A stretch of DNA of 64,000 nt, from positions 1,796,728-1,860,727 of the forward strand of contig JAKGHH010000008.1 of assembly GCA_022828595.1 (NCBI GenBank). Reading direction: 5' to 3'. Below the pieces are notes generated by a model that made no database searches, was not told the DNA's origin, and worked only from the letters and a program-made list of their open reading frames with translations. This DNA is from Nelumbo lutea (Eukaryota > Streptophyta > Magnoliopsida > Proteales > Nelumbonaceae). The position numbers and the translations under genes were made by a program. Positions 12,261 through 24,506 of this stretch are shown in pieces; the stretch's first letter is position 1, and every line of letters starts with the position of its first letter.

Positions 12261-13219
12261 CGAAGTAACATCTTCCCAAGTATCTTCTTTTATGTAAAAT
12301 GCTGTCCTTGGAAAGGAGATGGGAAGCCCTTATTAGGGTCTTTAAGTTTTCAGGTTGCAAATTTTGTTATTATGCTGTTTTGATATTTTTATTAGGGACG
12401 TGTGTCAATATTGCAGTCCGAGATAGATGAAAGAAGGATGGGAACAGTGTCAGTGTTGGCAGAATATTTCATCACAAGTTGAGAATGGAGCTTTTATAAC
12501 ATTGGTCCTTAACTCAGAAATCTCATTTTCTACTTTTGTGTTATCCACTCCACTCCACTGCTATGGGTAGGCCACCCGCCACCCGCCACCCGCCATTACC
12601 ATGACCATGAATTTCAACCATGACCCGATACCATTCGCATTTTCAAAATTGTGGACCAAAGTGACATTCCCTTAAAAAAACAATAATGCAACCAAAATGT
12701 ACGGAGCTGACATGGTGTATTACTAGCATAAATAGGTAATAAAGCTTGTAAAAGTTGCGACATATAGGTCTTGTGCGTGAAATGCTAACTGCTAAGTGGA
12801 TCAATATCCATTAGTTGTGGTCGGGAGTTAAGATGGGATCTGAGTTCTGAAAAGTAACAGCCTTCCGTTGCCTTTTGAACAGAAAATGTTAAAAAGAAGA
12901 TATGGTCGAAGAAATCGTATTGTAGAACTGAATTTGATTGCTAAGTAAGAACCATACCATATAATAATTGCGGTGTTACAAATATTAATAAGGACGAACA
13001 AGAAAAAATAATGAAATAAAGTGGAAGAAAACGAGGTGTAGATGGGAAAAAAGATAGAACTCCATATGATCGGTCCTCTTCAATTGGGGAATCTCCTCTT
13101 CTGCAAATACAACATTGACCACAGGATCAGGTGGCACCCAAATGTGACGTGACCCCAAATATCCTAATGCTTAGTAAACATGTGGCTCCAATTAAATGAT
13201 GAGGTGAAGTGGGTCACTT
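12261..13219. other. Convergent gap between RPA2 and seven-TM gene
   Basis: The two genes point towards each other, so this 0.96 kb should contain both 3' UTRs. A short tandem CACCCGC-type repeat (three units) sits at about 12571-12594. No further gene is visible. Confidence 0.6.
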
Positions 13220-16200
13220 CTACTCTGTTTTATCTTCTTCTGGATCTCCATTCAATGCTCCACCGTTGCTATGCACAGGCACAGCTATGGTTTCCGTTAA
13301 GCTCCGGACATCCTTTGGAACAGGGGATGAGTTAATGAGGGTCAGGGTGTCCTCGTCAACCTCCTCATTTGTATCCTCAGAGTATGCATATCTGCCATGC
13401 AAATCCACAAATAGGTATAAAGCTGTGGAAAATAGCGCTACTACAGAAGAAACGAATCGCTATTTGTCTGACTGGACGACTGCTTGTATTAAGAGAATGA
13501 TTGGCAGCATTTTTTACCAGACAGTGAATCTTCCCTTCGGCAGGTTTGTTCTCATTCCATTTAAATGATTTAACAAAAGCACTAGTTACAGTTAAAAAGA
13601 TAATAGGCATCATTGTTCCTGGAAATTTTGTCTACTTGCTACCACCAAGAGGAAATGCACAAATAATGGACCCCTTTTTATTGATCTGTTCGCATATGTG
13701 CGACATATCCCTCAAACGAATAATCTTCAAGCATCTTTTAAACATACCAATAAACGAAATAACATTTTAAAAGAGAAGATCAGACAGCAGAAGAGCAAGA
13801 AAAGAAATGATTAAAAATGGGGTTATGGATTTTACCTTGTAGAGTTATGAGATGGTGCCCAAAGTGCACAAATGACACAGAGAAGAGAGAAAGAAAGGAC
13901 CTGCCAGAAGGCAGGAATGATCCATGCTTTCTGCCACCGTTCATTGTACACATCACTTGACTTGAAGTACAGCTGCAAAGAATAAACAAAGATTATTTAG
14001 TATTAGTGCCAGATCTTTGGAGTCATCATTGTTGTCATCCAAGCTTTGTCCCAACTATACGGAGTCGGTTACATGAATCCTGTCTCACCATTCCATTCTG
14101 TTTACATTCAAAGACTCAACCATAAACAAGGCAAGGCACCTAAACCATGGTTTTTAAAACCAAACCGGTAAGGGGTCCGGTTACCGGTTCAAACGGTCTG
14201 ACCGTTCGACCTGAATGGCCGGCCCGTTCTGACAAAAAGAATTTGAAAAACAGTCAAAACCATTTGATGGTTTGAACGGTTAACCGGCTGGTTAAGCAGT
14301 TCTCTGACCAAAATCAACGGTTTTGGGGGAAAAAGCGGGTTTGGGGAAAAACAGAACCAGTCAGGTGACCGGTTCCCGGTTTTTCCAAGTCCGACCGTCC
14401 GGTCCGATCTGGTTTTGAAAACCATGATCTAAACACATGAATAATCCTCTTATGTGTGGAACCTGAAGTAATGACCTCTGATTTTTCTTAAAGAAAAATA
14501 TAATAAAAAGTAAAAACAAAAATAGAAGTCAGACAAGATAATAAAATTCATTCAGCTATACCAGAGAAAATGATCTTTAGACCAAAAAAAAGCCTCAGTC
14601 AACATTTACCTTTTAGGTTATTGACTTTCTGAAACGGAATTTATATCAAAATGTAACTAATACTATAAATTTAAATTCCAAAAAAGTCACAGGTTCACAG
14701 TTGTTACGTGGACACAGCTTGGGCAAGGCATCTGACATGGAATGTGCACCATCGTCCAATATGGACATGGCACCCATTTTCAAGTGTTCATGCAACATAG
14801 GTTAACGGCCATGCTACAGAGAACACATCTGTTTCAATGATCAGAGACACGTTAACAAATAGAGAGGAACTTTTATTGAGAAATAAGATTTATTCTTAAA
14901 TTGAAAAAGTAATAAAATGATATATTAAATCTCAGTATTGTGATGAGAACTACATCTTTTATTAGTGTATAAGGTCCAAGTCTTTAAGACACCTCAACGT
15001 GGAGTCTCAAGAAGTAATTAATAATTAAGATTCCAACCTAAACATAAATCAACAAATAGTCAAATGATCAAAGAATAACACGCGTCAACATCTGTGATTA
15101 CAAGAGCCCAAAATTGACATTCCATGATTTTTCTTTTTCTTTTTTGCCCAATACCATCTGGATGCTTATGGTATGGCCTATAATTTAGCTAAAGAGGGGA
15201 GAGAGAGAGAGAGAGAGAGAGAGAGGTAATCATTTCTCATTGTTTATGGTGTAATCGTTTCCAAGTTAAGAGAAAATGTAAAAACAAGGGAATGAGGAAT
15301 AATATATAGAAATAAGCCACTTTTTTGTGCAGCATTTTTTCTGGGGAGGCATAGTCTACAGTGGAATGAACCAAATGCATATTACCTCATAGCAGATCCA
15401 ACCAACTGATACAATAACAGATACTGCCAATGCATTTGTGAACTTCCTGTAAATATCTAATTTGGCCATCATCCGCCTTGCCTGTTACCAACCACAAGCA
15501 GAAAAATACCACATTTTAAAGTAAGGTCACTGCATATTTTTTCCCTGCTAGCAAATGAAATAGCATAAAGAGCAGTACCAATGCAACTATAGCATGAAAT
15601 ACTTTTCCTCCATATCATCGAAGAGGAAAAGAAAGAAGAAAAACCAATCCAGACTGTTCAACCAATAGGTCATACCAAGAAGATTTTAATTCTATTATTA
15701 TTGATAAAATAAAAGATGATTCTAGTTCTCTATAGTCCAGGAATTAGCTCAACAGTGATCTAATCACATAACAAATGAGCTTAAAAAAGTATTGATTGCT
15801 GAATCCTAAAAGGAAGTTCACTAGATGTCAGGCAATTAATGGCAAATGGGGGAATACGAAGTTAAATAATCTACTACATCAAAATCACTTTTATAATTAT
15901 AACATTCAACTATAAATTTATGTTATGAAGCGTTTCAAGATCAATAAGAATACCCAACATGTAATGCCCTTATTTTTAAGAAGAACAAGTACCTGGAGCT
16001 TATTTAGAGTCGTGGAGAGAGAAGTAAATATCCAAAGAATGAAAAAGGCATCCAAGATGGCCACGGGAAGAACTAGAAATAGTCTAGCTTTCCCTGAGAG
16101 ATCGTTAATGACACCAACATTCTCTACCAGCTCAAGCACTTCAGATGCCAGGAAAAATGTCCCTCCAAGCAAAATCACCTTAGATGTAAGACCACCTAGG

Positions 16201-18230
16201 GTTGGCCTCATGACACCATAGCCCATGGAAACCATCAGGATAATAACACGAGCAACTGTGTGTTTAACAGTACCAAAAGTGACTGCCCAAATAGTAATCC
16301 AAGTTGGTCTGACTCCTATTTTATTGAATTCAGCATACTCGAAGTACCATAGTGCCATCTCAAACATACCTAGTGCAATCACTAGAGTTATGCAGTTCTG
16401 CAGTTGGAGAACCTCTTTCCAGAATCTAGCGTACTGAGAGAACCAGAAGATACCAAGTATCACATAAGCAAGGGACATGAACCCATAGAAGTTCATAAGT
16501 GGGGCCATCCTCCCAGGTAGATATCCAGTAGGGTTTTTCCATACAGTCTTCCCTTCTATAACCAATTCCTTAAGGTTTGGGTCACAATGAATAAAGTACA
16601 AGTTATACATTCCAGTTTCCGTTATCTGTATAGACTTTGGTTGTAATGTTGTAACAGGATAATCTCCATTGAAAGAGATATCAAACACTTGGGGCCAATT
16701 AGGATGTTGTGATGATGGGCGGTGTATGACTCCTCCTCCTTTACACACACCCAGTTTTGCAAGATCTGAGGTGCAGCAAATAGCTCTTTGACCTCCATAG
16801 GCTGAACCACCAATCATTTCTCGGTCTTCTATCTCGAAAACAATGGCATGTACCACACTAGAGCTGGATGTTGCAGATTCTTTTGGCCTCCTGAATGTAA
16901 TCTCCTCAAAACTGGTTTCATATAGGCAAACACAGGAAAAATAACATGTCAGAATAAAAAACAGCAACTACAAGAATAGATTATTCCTTACCTTTTTTTT
17001 TTTTTGGGGGGGGGGGGGATGGGGGGAGGGAATGGGCCAAGAAAATAAATTGCATGATATAAAATTTGCAACTTTATTCACTGTATTTACGTTTAAATTG
17101 ATGGAATACGTTCAATAGCCCTAATGATTTATTATGTGGAAAACTAAGTGGTATTCATAAACCATACCCTACCAGGCAGTCTTTCACCAACCCAACCCAC
17201 GCTCTTCCACTAGCAATTTAGGGGAGGGGCTGAAGCAGTGAAGCCCTTTTCTTGTTCTTTTTTTTTTTTTTTTTCCTTTGGTTCTTTTCGGTTGTTAAGT
17301 TGATTTTGTTTTGATAAGAAGAGGGAGTTCAATCTGTGTGCTTTGGAGATGATGGTGACTCATCACTAAAGCTTATATCTTCTTCTTTCTTTTCATTGAA
17401 TTTTCCTTTTACTATCGAAAAAAATTTGGCATTTTGACCATGTGATCATGCTCTGAGAGATATCCCGGTAGAATTCATTCTCTTTCTTATTTAGTTTCAT
17501 TAACAGAGAAATGAAACCCAGAGAATAATTTGATAACTTCGAAGACCAAGTACGCCTGCCAAGTTGCATGTTATCTTGTTTGCATCAAAATACGATAACA
17601 TGGAGGTCCCCCATATTTTTTTAACTACTTTAAATAATCTCAAAATCCTAATATTTCAAATGATAAAATTGCATAATTCCAACCTCTCACTATCGGTGAA
17701 ATTGCTACCTTCATTCACCTAACGAAAATCCTCCACAATTTACCTAGTAATGCAACTCAAGACAATGACAGACCAATCAAGGCGATTTCTGAAAATGACT
17801 GAAAAGAAGCAAGAGGAGCATCCCTCTCAGCTGCTTCATGGGAATAGATCCAGCACCTTCAGCCCCACATTGTATTGGATCTCACAGTGGGAGAAGAAAC
17901 AACAAGAAACAGAGCAACCAAAATCCCCCAATTCTCCATTAACAGACACCATAAAGCAAAATATTTTCGCACAAAACACCAAATTAAAAAAGAAAACAAA
18001 TAAAAAATTGGATATCGAATTTACCGAATATAGGAATCCCCATTTCCATTGGTTGAACTCGCGTTCTTATTCGGAAGCGAGGAATAAAGCCCCTCGCTGC
18101 CTCCATGGAAAACAAAAGCGTTTCCTTTGGCGATGAATTTCTCTCCAGCATATTCGTGGACAGAAGCTTTAATGCTTAGAAAGCGGAGAAAAAGAAAAGA
18201 TAGAGCTGAGAAAAACTTCACCAACGTCAT
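13220..18230 (-). CDS. Lung seven-transmembrane (GPR107/108-like) protein
   Basis: Five coding exons on the minus strand: 18230-18025, 16911-15993, 15481-15386, 13972-13836, 13391-13220; 1530 nt, 509 residues. I chose the ATG at 18230; the in-frame codon at 18266 is GTG, not ATG. The protein has a signal peptide (about 1-22), an extracytoplasmic/lumenal domain (about 23-200) with VFHGGSEGLYSS and a four-cysteine stretch (ICCTSDLAKLGVC plus HCD), then seven hydrophobic segments at roughly 207-227, 240-260, 272-305, 311-331, 343-366, 389-406 and 423-445. An acidic cytoplasmic tail begins YAYSEDTNEEVDEDTLTLI. This matches the LUSTR/GPR107-108 family, which in plants has been proposed as GPCR-like but more likely works in Golgi or endosomal trafficking; the cellular role is inferred. 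Intron 3 carries a MITE and a GA repeat; intron 1 has a long T/G homopolymer. Confidence 0.92.
14146..14426. mobile_element. hAT-like MITE, CATGGTTTT family, in intron
   Basis: A 281-bp element within intron 3 of the seven-TM gene. Its ends are near-perfect inverted repeats: CATGGTTTTTAAAACC at the left and the inverse of CATGGTTTTCAAAACC at the right. The flanking 8-mers are ACCTAAAC (14138-14145) and ATCTAAAC (14427-14434), a 7/8 match expected of a hAT target duplication. The interior is rich in ACCGG and GGTCCG motifs. Related copies lie at 22356-22661, about 37679-37956, and a truncated one ending near 43267. Confidence 0.75.
16990..17026 (+). repeat. Poly-T/poly-G tract in intron 1
   Basis: A run of T followed by twelve or so G, then ATGGGGGGAGGG, lies close to the 3' end of intron 1 of the minus-strand seven-TM gene. 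On the coding strand it is a C-rich then A-rich tract. The G-rich strand could form a quadruplex. Confidence 0.6.
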
Positions 18231-18677
18231 TGTGGTAGAGATGAATCTCCACAGACAGCCAAACACGGCTTGAGAATCTGAGCTCTGGATCTACTCAGCC
18301 TACCGACGCAGAGAAGAGTTCGAAGTTCGAGGGAGAGTGGCAAGACAACACTGGCAGAGTGCAGTTTCTTTCTAGTGGAGATCTCAAAGTTTAGCTAACA
18401 AACGAGTGCGGTTAAGTTAACCCGAGTTCAAGTACGTTACGACGTTACGTGTATTACCGTAAGATAAGACTAACGTACGTCGCACCGCACGTTATCCATA
18501 CCCTTCTGGCTTCTTCAAGGTTGGGATGAACCGGTCATCCGGATCGATCATCCAATCTGGAACCGGCTCAAACTGGCGGCAATCTGATCAATGATCCAAG
18601 AAGATCCACGTGGTTATATGGTTTTTCGGTGCATGTGATGCGGCTTTCGGTAGCGTAGGGATCTATTACCATTTACC

Positions 18678-18774
18678 AACCAACCAAACGCTCCCAACAC
18701 TGAAGCACACGCTAATGCAACCGTAAATTGAGAACATCTCCTAATTAGGACATATTGGGAGCGTTTGATTGGTA
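18678..18774. repeat. Inverted-repeat element upstream of seven-TM gene
   Basis: Arms of 19 bp, ACCAACCAAACGCTCCCA on the left (18678-18696) and its inverse with one mismatch on the right (18756-18774), flank a 59-bp spacer. The motif GGGAGCGTTTGGTTGG resembles common plant MITE ends, but no target duplication was resolved. Confidence 0.5.
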
Positions 18775-18860
18775 GCGGATCTTTAATTCCGCCCCGGGGG
18801 TGCCACACTCTAAAACCAAGTTGGCGGGGTTCGTGACGGCAGTATACAGTTAAACAGAGG

Positions 18861-19052
18861 TCACTTTTGCTACAGACGCGGCTACGGTCTAAGCTTAAAA
18901 CCGTAGATCACGGCCTTTCATGTATTACTGTGGCCCTACCTTGTTGTCGCTTCATCTAATTCATGGTGGGGCCACAGGTTCACAGCAATACATGAAGATC
19001 GTGATTTCACCTTCACGGTTTAAGGCTAAAACCACGTCCTAGAGCAAAAGTG
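18861..19052. mobile_element. Foldback MITE (about 85-bp arms)
   Basis: The left end CACTTTTGCTACAGACGCG is mirrored at the right end (reading inwards CACTTTTGCTCTAGGACG), and similarity continues through ACCGT and CATGTATTACTGTG blocks for about 85 bp per arm. The whole 190 bp could fold into one long hairpin. No clear target duplication was seen. Confidence 0.55.
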
Positions 19053-20679
19053 GATTGAGATAAACAATTAAACATGCGGGCCCGTCGACGTTTCCTATAC
19101 GGAGAGCCTGCCCTGTGTTTGAATAGACCTGTATACGGGCCGGACCGGGCTTTCCTCTTTATTAATATTTAGGCCTCAACCCGAGACGAACTCGGCCCGA
19201 TCATTAGGCATTTTGGGCCCGAACCCAAAGCCCTGCTTGTAAATTGGGTAAAAAGATTTTCTTTTGTTTTCTATTTAATAAAAATTGATTTATTTATATT
19301 AAATGATGTTAGAACCAATTTAGAAGAAAGGAAGCGTATGAAGAATCATTCATATAATTAATATAATTGGTACTTAGGAAGTTAGGCTCACTCCTTTTTA
19401 TGTCTCAAGCTATGTCTCATATCAAAGTTGTGAGACTTAAGCCTTGCAAAATCTATGCATCTTGCCTCTCATGCCTCAAGACTTAAACCTTTTAAAAGAA
19501 TGATAAGAAGTCAAAATAAAAAAAGCCTCTCCCATCTTAATTGTCTCGGATGAAATCCATCCACTACTCAAATAAAAGCCCTCCTTAGGTCATAATTGTG
19601 TCTAATAAAATCTTTTATTGATCATGTCAATAAGATATATATCTCTCTCTCTCCAATAATCAATATTTGTAACACCTTCCCTTATCCTATTAAATCCCAA
19701 ATCAAATCTGTATCTATATAATAAAATAAGGCTGTCCAAGCATAGTTTTTTTTCTTTGCCTACTCCAACAGTTACAATGATGACAATGGTCTTGGGTGCT
19801 TATAATGAAATTTCATGTAAGTGGCAATTTTGGGCACCAACAAATCGAAGATAAGCTTTATAAGCCTTTATGCTTCCTAACAAACCGAGAACCTGGAAAA
19901 GTTTTACCCGGGTTATTACTTTATTGGCAATTTATTATTGAAGTATTACAGAAATAGTTCTAACAAGTATGGGATAAGTAAGAAACTATGAAAGATTGGT
20001 TGAGATTGAAATGAAAAGCAATCTTCTAAGTTATAACGTTAGAGTAAAAGAGCACAAACAATCTTGCATCCTGACCATAATAAGCAAGATACATATTTAT
20101 GGTCCTATCCTTCACTCTAATATATTCTCTTTCATAAATTCCAATAAAAACAACTTTTAATGTTTGGTAAGATACACAAAATAGACGGTTCTCGGTAAAT
20201 TCAAAGATTAATTTATGGTACGATAGACAAGATGACATAATATTTTCTCTTATAATAATTATTAAAATTAATAAATTCTATTTTATTTTACCCATTGGTT
20301 TTACTTCAACGATATTCTTTTGCCCATTGATTTTATCTCCTATTATGATGTTATGACTCATGAGAAATGCCATAAAATTGATTTGACTTTTGACACACAA
20401 ATGATTTGGATTTGACTTTTGGCACATCATGGATTTGTATTTGATGGTACAATATACAAGAAGATTTTTTTGTTTTATTTATTTATTTTTTATTTGGGGT
20501 AGGGCTACAAATGCATAAATGATAATAGGTAAATCCATATTTAATTTGATTAGTCGATATTTGAAATTGAACAAGATCTTTAAACAAGTGGGATCTATTC
20601 AAGAAAGAGTATTAAAAAAAGTAGATGTTTTCACTCTCAAATAGAATCGTTATTTTTCAAATAAAATAACTAGTGGTGG

Positions 20680-21330
20680 ACTATTGCCTAAACTCAAGTG
20701 AGGGATTCAACATATGGATTATAAGAATTGGTGGCCAGAAGAAATACAAATACCAGAAAGCCATAATGATCCTTTGGAAGCTATGGAAACAAAGAAATGA
20801 TCTAATTTTCAATAATCACAGCCCATGACCTGAGATTTGGGCTAAAGGAAAGATGTGATATCCTAAGAGCAGAAGCCTTTTTAACCACAAATGCTATTAG
20901 AATGACTTTAAAATTTGAGCATAATGATATATCTTGTTGAAGGATATTTCTAAATAATTGTTGAAACTTTAAACCTAATAATAACTAATAAGCACCCCAT
21001 GGAGTATTGAGGTGATTATCCAAGACACGAAGGGAGCTGATTGAAATAAGTGGCAAGATCATTAGAATCAAACATGCACTTTGCGGAGCTAATTATTTAG
21101 CATATTTCATCGCAAGTGGTAGAAGTAGAATCACTAGTTGTGACGGTGGCCAAGCATTCATTGAAAGAATCAGAGTTTCGGATCTATCGGACAGCTCTAA
21201 ACGTGCATTGGTAAGACTATGAGAGCGTCATAACTTATATAGCCAGATGGCAAAGGAAATCTAAGAAACCAGGTGGAGCCTGTTAAATGAAGGTTGGATC
21301 GAAGCAGATGCGGACGTACGTTTTTCTTTT
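20680..21330 (+). mobile_element. Decayed LINE 3' fragment (RNase H end)
   Basis: Translation of the plus strand gives MILWKLWKQRNDLIFNN near 20765, the W-x-x-RN motif between reverse transcriptase and RNase H in plant LINEs. Further on, about 21050-21130 gives IKHALCGANYLAYFIA, a degraded RNase H C-terminal block (normally I-x-H-x-x-R-x-A-N-x-x-A-D-x-L-A). Stops and frameshifts break the frame throughout. Its catalytic domains are absent or degraded, so it is a dead remnant. Confidence 0.6.
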
Positions 21331-22078
21331 TGTCTATTTCCAGGTCTTTTATCGGTTGCGTTTTGCGTAATCACACAGACTGACAGACACAGGCCATTTT
21401 ATTGATATCTGTTTTACCGCCCTCCAGATCTCTCGACAGTCTGCTAATGTTTTCGATACTATGTTATAATATTTTGTGTTTTTTAATGCTTATATATATT
21501 TAATTTTTTGAAGAAAATTTAAAAAAAATAAAAAAAAGAAACAAAAAAAGTATATTTTTGCTGTAATCTGCCCATGAAGAATAATTATGTGATAGATCTA
21601 TGGTTGATTTACCATATCTATAAATCTATTGAAATTTCTAAAGTATTCATTTTTTATTTTTATTTTTTGCATTTTGTTTGAATAGAAATGTTTATTTTTC
21701 AAATTATATTTATTTTTAAACTAAAAAATATTATTTTTTTTACTTTTTTTTTAATTTTAAAATATATTTTCAATTTTTAATTCATGGATCTATTGAAATT
21801 TATTGTAAAATATTTATTTTTTCTAATGTTTTGTGTGACCTAACCATAATATTTACCATGTTGTAAATCTATGAATGATCTACCACATCCATAAAATTAT
21901 TTTTTGTTGCATTTTATTTTTTTAAATTTTGTAATAAAAAAATATTTGTTTAAAAAATTATAGAAAATATTTCGTTAAATAATTATTAAACTTATATTTT
22001 ATAGTTATAACCTTATTAGAGAATACACTTATGTTTCCGTATGTTGATTATGCCATTTTTTTCATAACAAACACTAAA

Positions 22079-22284
22079 TGATGTGATTTTTATGTACATA
22101 TAGTTCATTTAGGCCCTATATTTAATGTTATTGATGCACATTTATTATTTCTTGGAATATTTATAGTGTTTTCATGTGTATTTTAGTTTTTCATCCGTAT
22201 CAATACATATCCAAGGTGTATCTCGATACGTCTCTTAAATTCATCTTTTCGATACACTTAACATTTCTGATACTTTGAACCTTA
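22079..22284 (-). mobile_element. Partial hAT-like element, GATACG-repeat family
   Basis: This stretch matches, in reverse orientation, the left end of the complete element at 46413-47647, including the terminal TACTTTGAACCTTA, the GTCTCTTAAATT block and spaced GATAC motifs. The other end could not be found, so it is truncated or decayed upstream in the AT-rich DNA. Confidence 0.6.
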
Positions 22285-22355
22285 AACCTATTTATCTACT
22301 CATCTTGTGGCAAGTTTTGGCACATACATACTCTAGTGGTATTGTTACTTGGAAT

Positions 22356-22661
22356 CATGGTTTCTGAACCACCGTTGACCCAAATGGTTGAACCATTCAA
22401 CCCAAGAACTGTTTAGGCAATTGGTTCCATTTTATCCTAAACCCAGTCCCAGACAAAAAACTGTTGAATCAGTCAACAACCCAATGAGTAGGGCGCTCGA
22501 ACCGTCAACCTGTTCAACGATTTTTGACCATTTTTTTTATTTTAATTATTTTTTATTTTTTTATTAGAACGAACGATCCATTTGGACCGGACAGTCGAAC
22601 CATCAACTAAGAAACTAGTGGCCAAAACAGTTCCAATTCCAGTTCGTTTTTTAAAACATTG
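22356..22661. mobile_element. hAT-like MITE, CATGGTTTT family
   Basis: A 306-bp copy of the family seen at 14146. It starts CATGGTTTCTGAACC and ends TTTTTTAAAACATTG, the inverse type of end. Flanking 8-mers CTTGGAAT and CTTCAAAT agree at 6 of 8 positions. The interior shares the pattern of AACCATT and ACCGTC motifs with the other copies. Confidence 0.65.
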
Positions 22662-22815
22662 CTTCAAATCCCTCTTTGTGGTTGATTATTAAGTTAGAGG
22701 CTAATATGTTTATGCTTGCGCTTTTTATTAGTGTTTCGAATTAAGGTAGATCAATCTAGTTCAATTATGATGGTTCAAATGTTCAATTGGGTTTCACCAA
22801 AGGTTACGTTTTTAG

Positions 22816-23260
22816 TAGGGGTGAGCAAAAAAAAAAAAAAAAACCCAAAAAACCGAGCTGATTGAAACTAAACCAAAAAATCGATTAATCGAACCCATCA
22901 ATTCAGTTTCGATTCGATGTTTTTAAAAAACCAAAGGTACTGGTTCGATTTTAGTTAACCAATATAAAAAACCAACAGTTAACCAAACCAACCGGTATAC
23001 ATATATTATATATTAAAAATTAATAAATATTCATTATATATATAAATATATATTTATAATTTTTATTATATAGATATATATTTTATAATAAATATTGTAA
23101 AAATAAAAAAACCAAAAAACCGATGAACCAAACCAACAATTAACCAAACCACTCAACGTGTTAACCAAATGACTTTAGTTTGATTTCGATTACCAGTTTT
23201 TTCAAAAACCGATAATACCGGTTCAATTCAAAAAAACACCCCACGATTCGGTTACCCCTA
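22816..23260. mobile_element. hAT-like MITE, TAGGGGTGAGCAAA family
   Basis: A 445-bp element with perfect 8-bp flanking duplications GTTTTTAG (22808-22815 and 23261-23268). The ends are short inverted repeats, TAGGGGTGAGC and the inverse TAGGGGTAACC. The interior is full of AACCAAA and CCGGT/ACCGG motifs around an AT-rich core. No coding sequence. Confidence 0.85.
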
Positions 23261-24506
23261 GTTTTTAGCTATATTCCAGTTCCATCAAGGCAGTTCTAAT
23301 TGAGAATTGTTTCCAATTGAACCCGATTCAAGGAAGAGGATTTGAAGTCGAAATCCCCCACAAAGCTTCCAGCGATAGGAAGCACCTAAAAAGTGCTACT
23401 GACAACCATTCTAAAGATAACATTCACCATCACTTTCTTGATGTTTAGATAACGGCCAGCTCTCAGTAAAATTGCTTAAACTTGAAAAGTTTCTTACAAG
23501 ACCGTTGCAGATTGCCAATTTGCCATTAAGTCAGAGTTTGTTTGCAGTGCAAACACAAATACACTGGTCACTGGTTCGTGAAAATGCAAAATTGATTAAT
23601 CATCGATAAATTTTGTATTATTGCCACACTGTTTTTAGTTGTAATGTGTACGAACACAATTCCAATATTAGAATCCACCTTTTTACATTAACCAACTTCG
23701 AGAGAAAGTTTTATTTTCAATACAAACTTTGATCTAATTTTACGTAGACGTGTTAGAATTTCTGATACTGTTTTTTTCAGTATACAAATGTATTTTTACC
23801 AAATGCTTGCGCGATTGAGTGCATGTGTGAATCACGCCAGCACTTGCACAAACACAAATAATGGGGAAAACAAAGACAACCAGATATTAAAAAGGAAATT
23901 CAGTTATTTCATTATGTGTGTGTGTGAGAGAGAGAGAGAGACAGAGAGATCCTATTAGAACAAAACTTTCATGCATTTCAGAAAATATAAGCTTCCTCGA
24001 CGCCATTTCAAAGGGATTCCAAGCTAAGCCCCATCACCAATCCCTACCTTAACCATTAAAGGAGAAGCAAATACAATCCCAACTGGATGTGGGGTAATGA
24101 ACTTAAGTTTCTGAGAATAATTAAAAATGAATTTCAAGGCCTCGATCACCCAATTTGGTATCAATCAGAAATGGTAGTCACTTCCACCACCCCTTTTAAT
24201 TGACCGCCCTAGAATGCCATCCCCACAGAAAAAAAAAGCAAAAGCACCACCGTTGTTTTTAACATCAACTCCAAACATCCTCACCCCAATCATCTTAAGC
24301 TAATAAATCGGAATATTTTTTGGGGAGAAATGTTACTCCACAAAACTAACTCCAGGGGATGGAATATTAAAACAAAAAAGGGGGATCAAAACACATTCAT
24401 TCCCATCAGCCCCAAAACTAACCAACCGCATTAATATCTGCGGATATGGCATAAACTCGTGGGGCAGCCAGTAATTGTAGGGTTGGGTGTTCTGGACATG
24501 AAAAAA

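Larger units (their letters stand above)
18231..24506. other. Intergenic region, seven-TM gene to LSM1
   Basis: About 6.3 kb with no intact gene. In order it holds the seven-TM promoter, two inverted-repeat elements (18.68-18.77 and 18.86-19.05 kb), a GC-rich repeat end near 19.13-19.24 kb, a decayed LINE fragment (20.68-21.33 kb), a partial hAT-like element (to 22284), two more hAT-like MITEs (22356-22661 and 22816-23260) and the LSM1 3' flank. Much of 21.4-22.1 kb is extremely AT-rich. Confidence 0.65.

Noticed and set aside
18231..18266. N-terminal extension of the seven-TM protein by 12 codons
   Set aside because: The codon at 18266 is GTG; the first ATG in frame is at 18230 and gives a good signal peptide.
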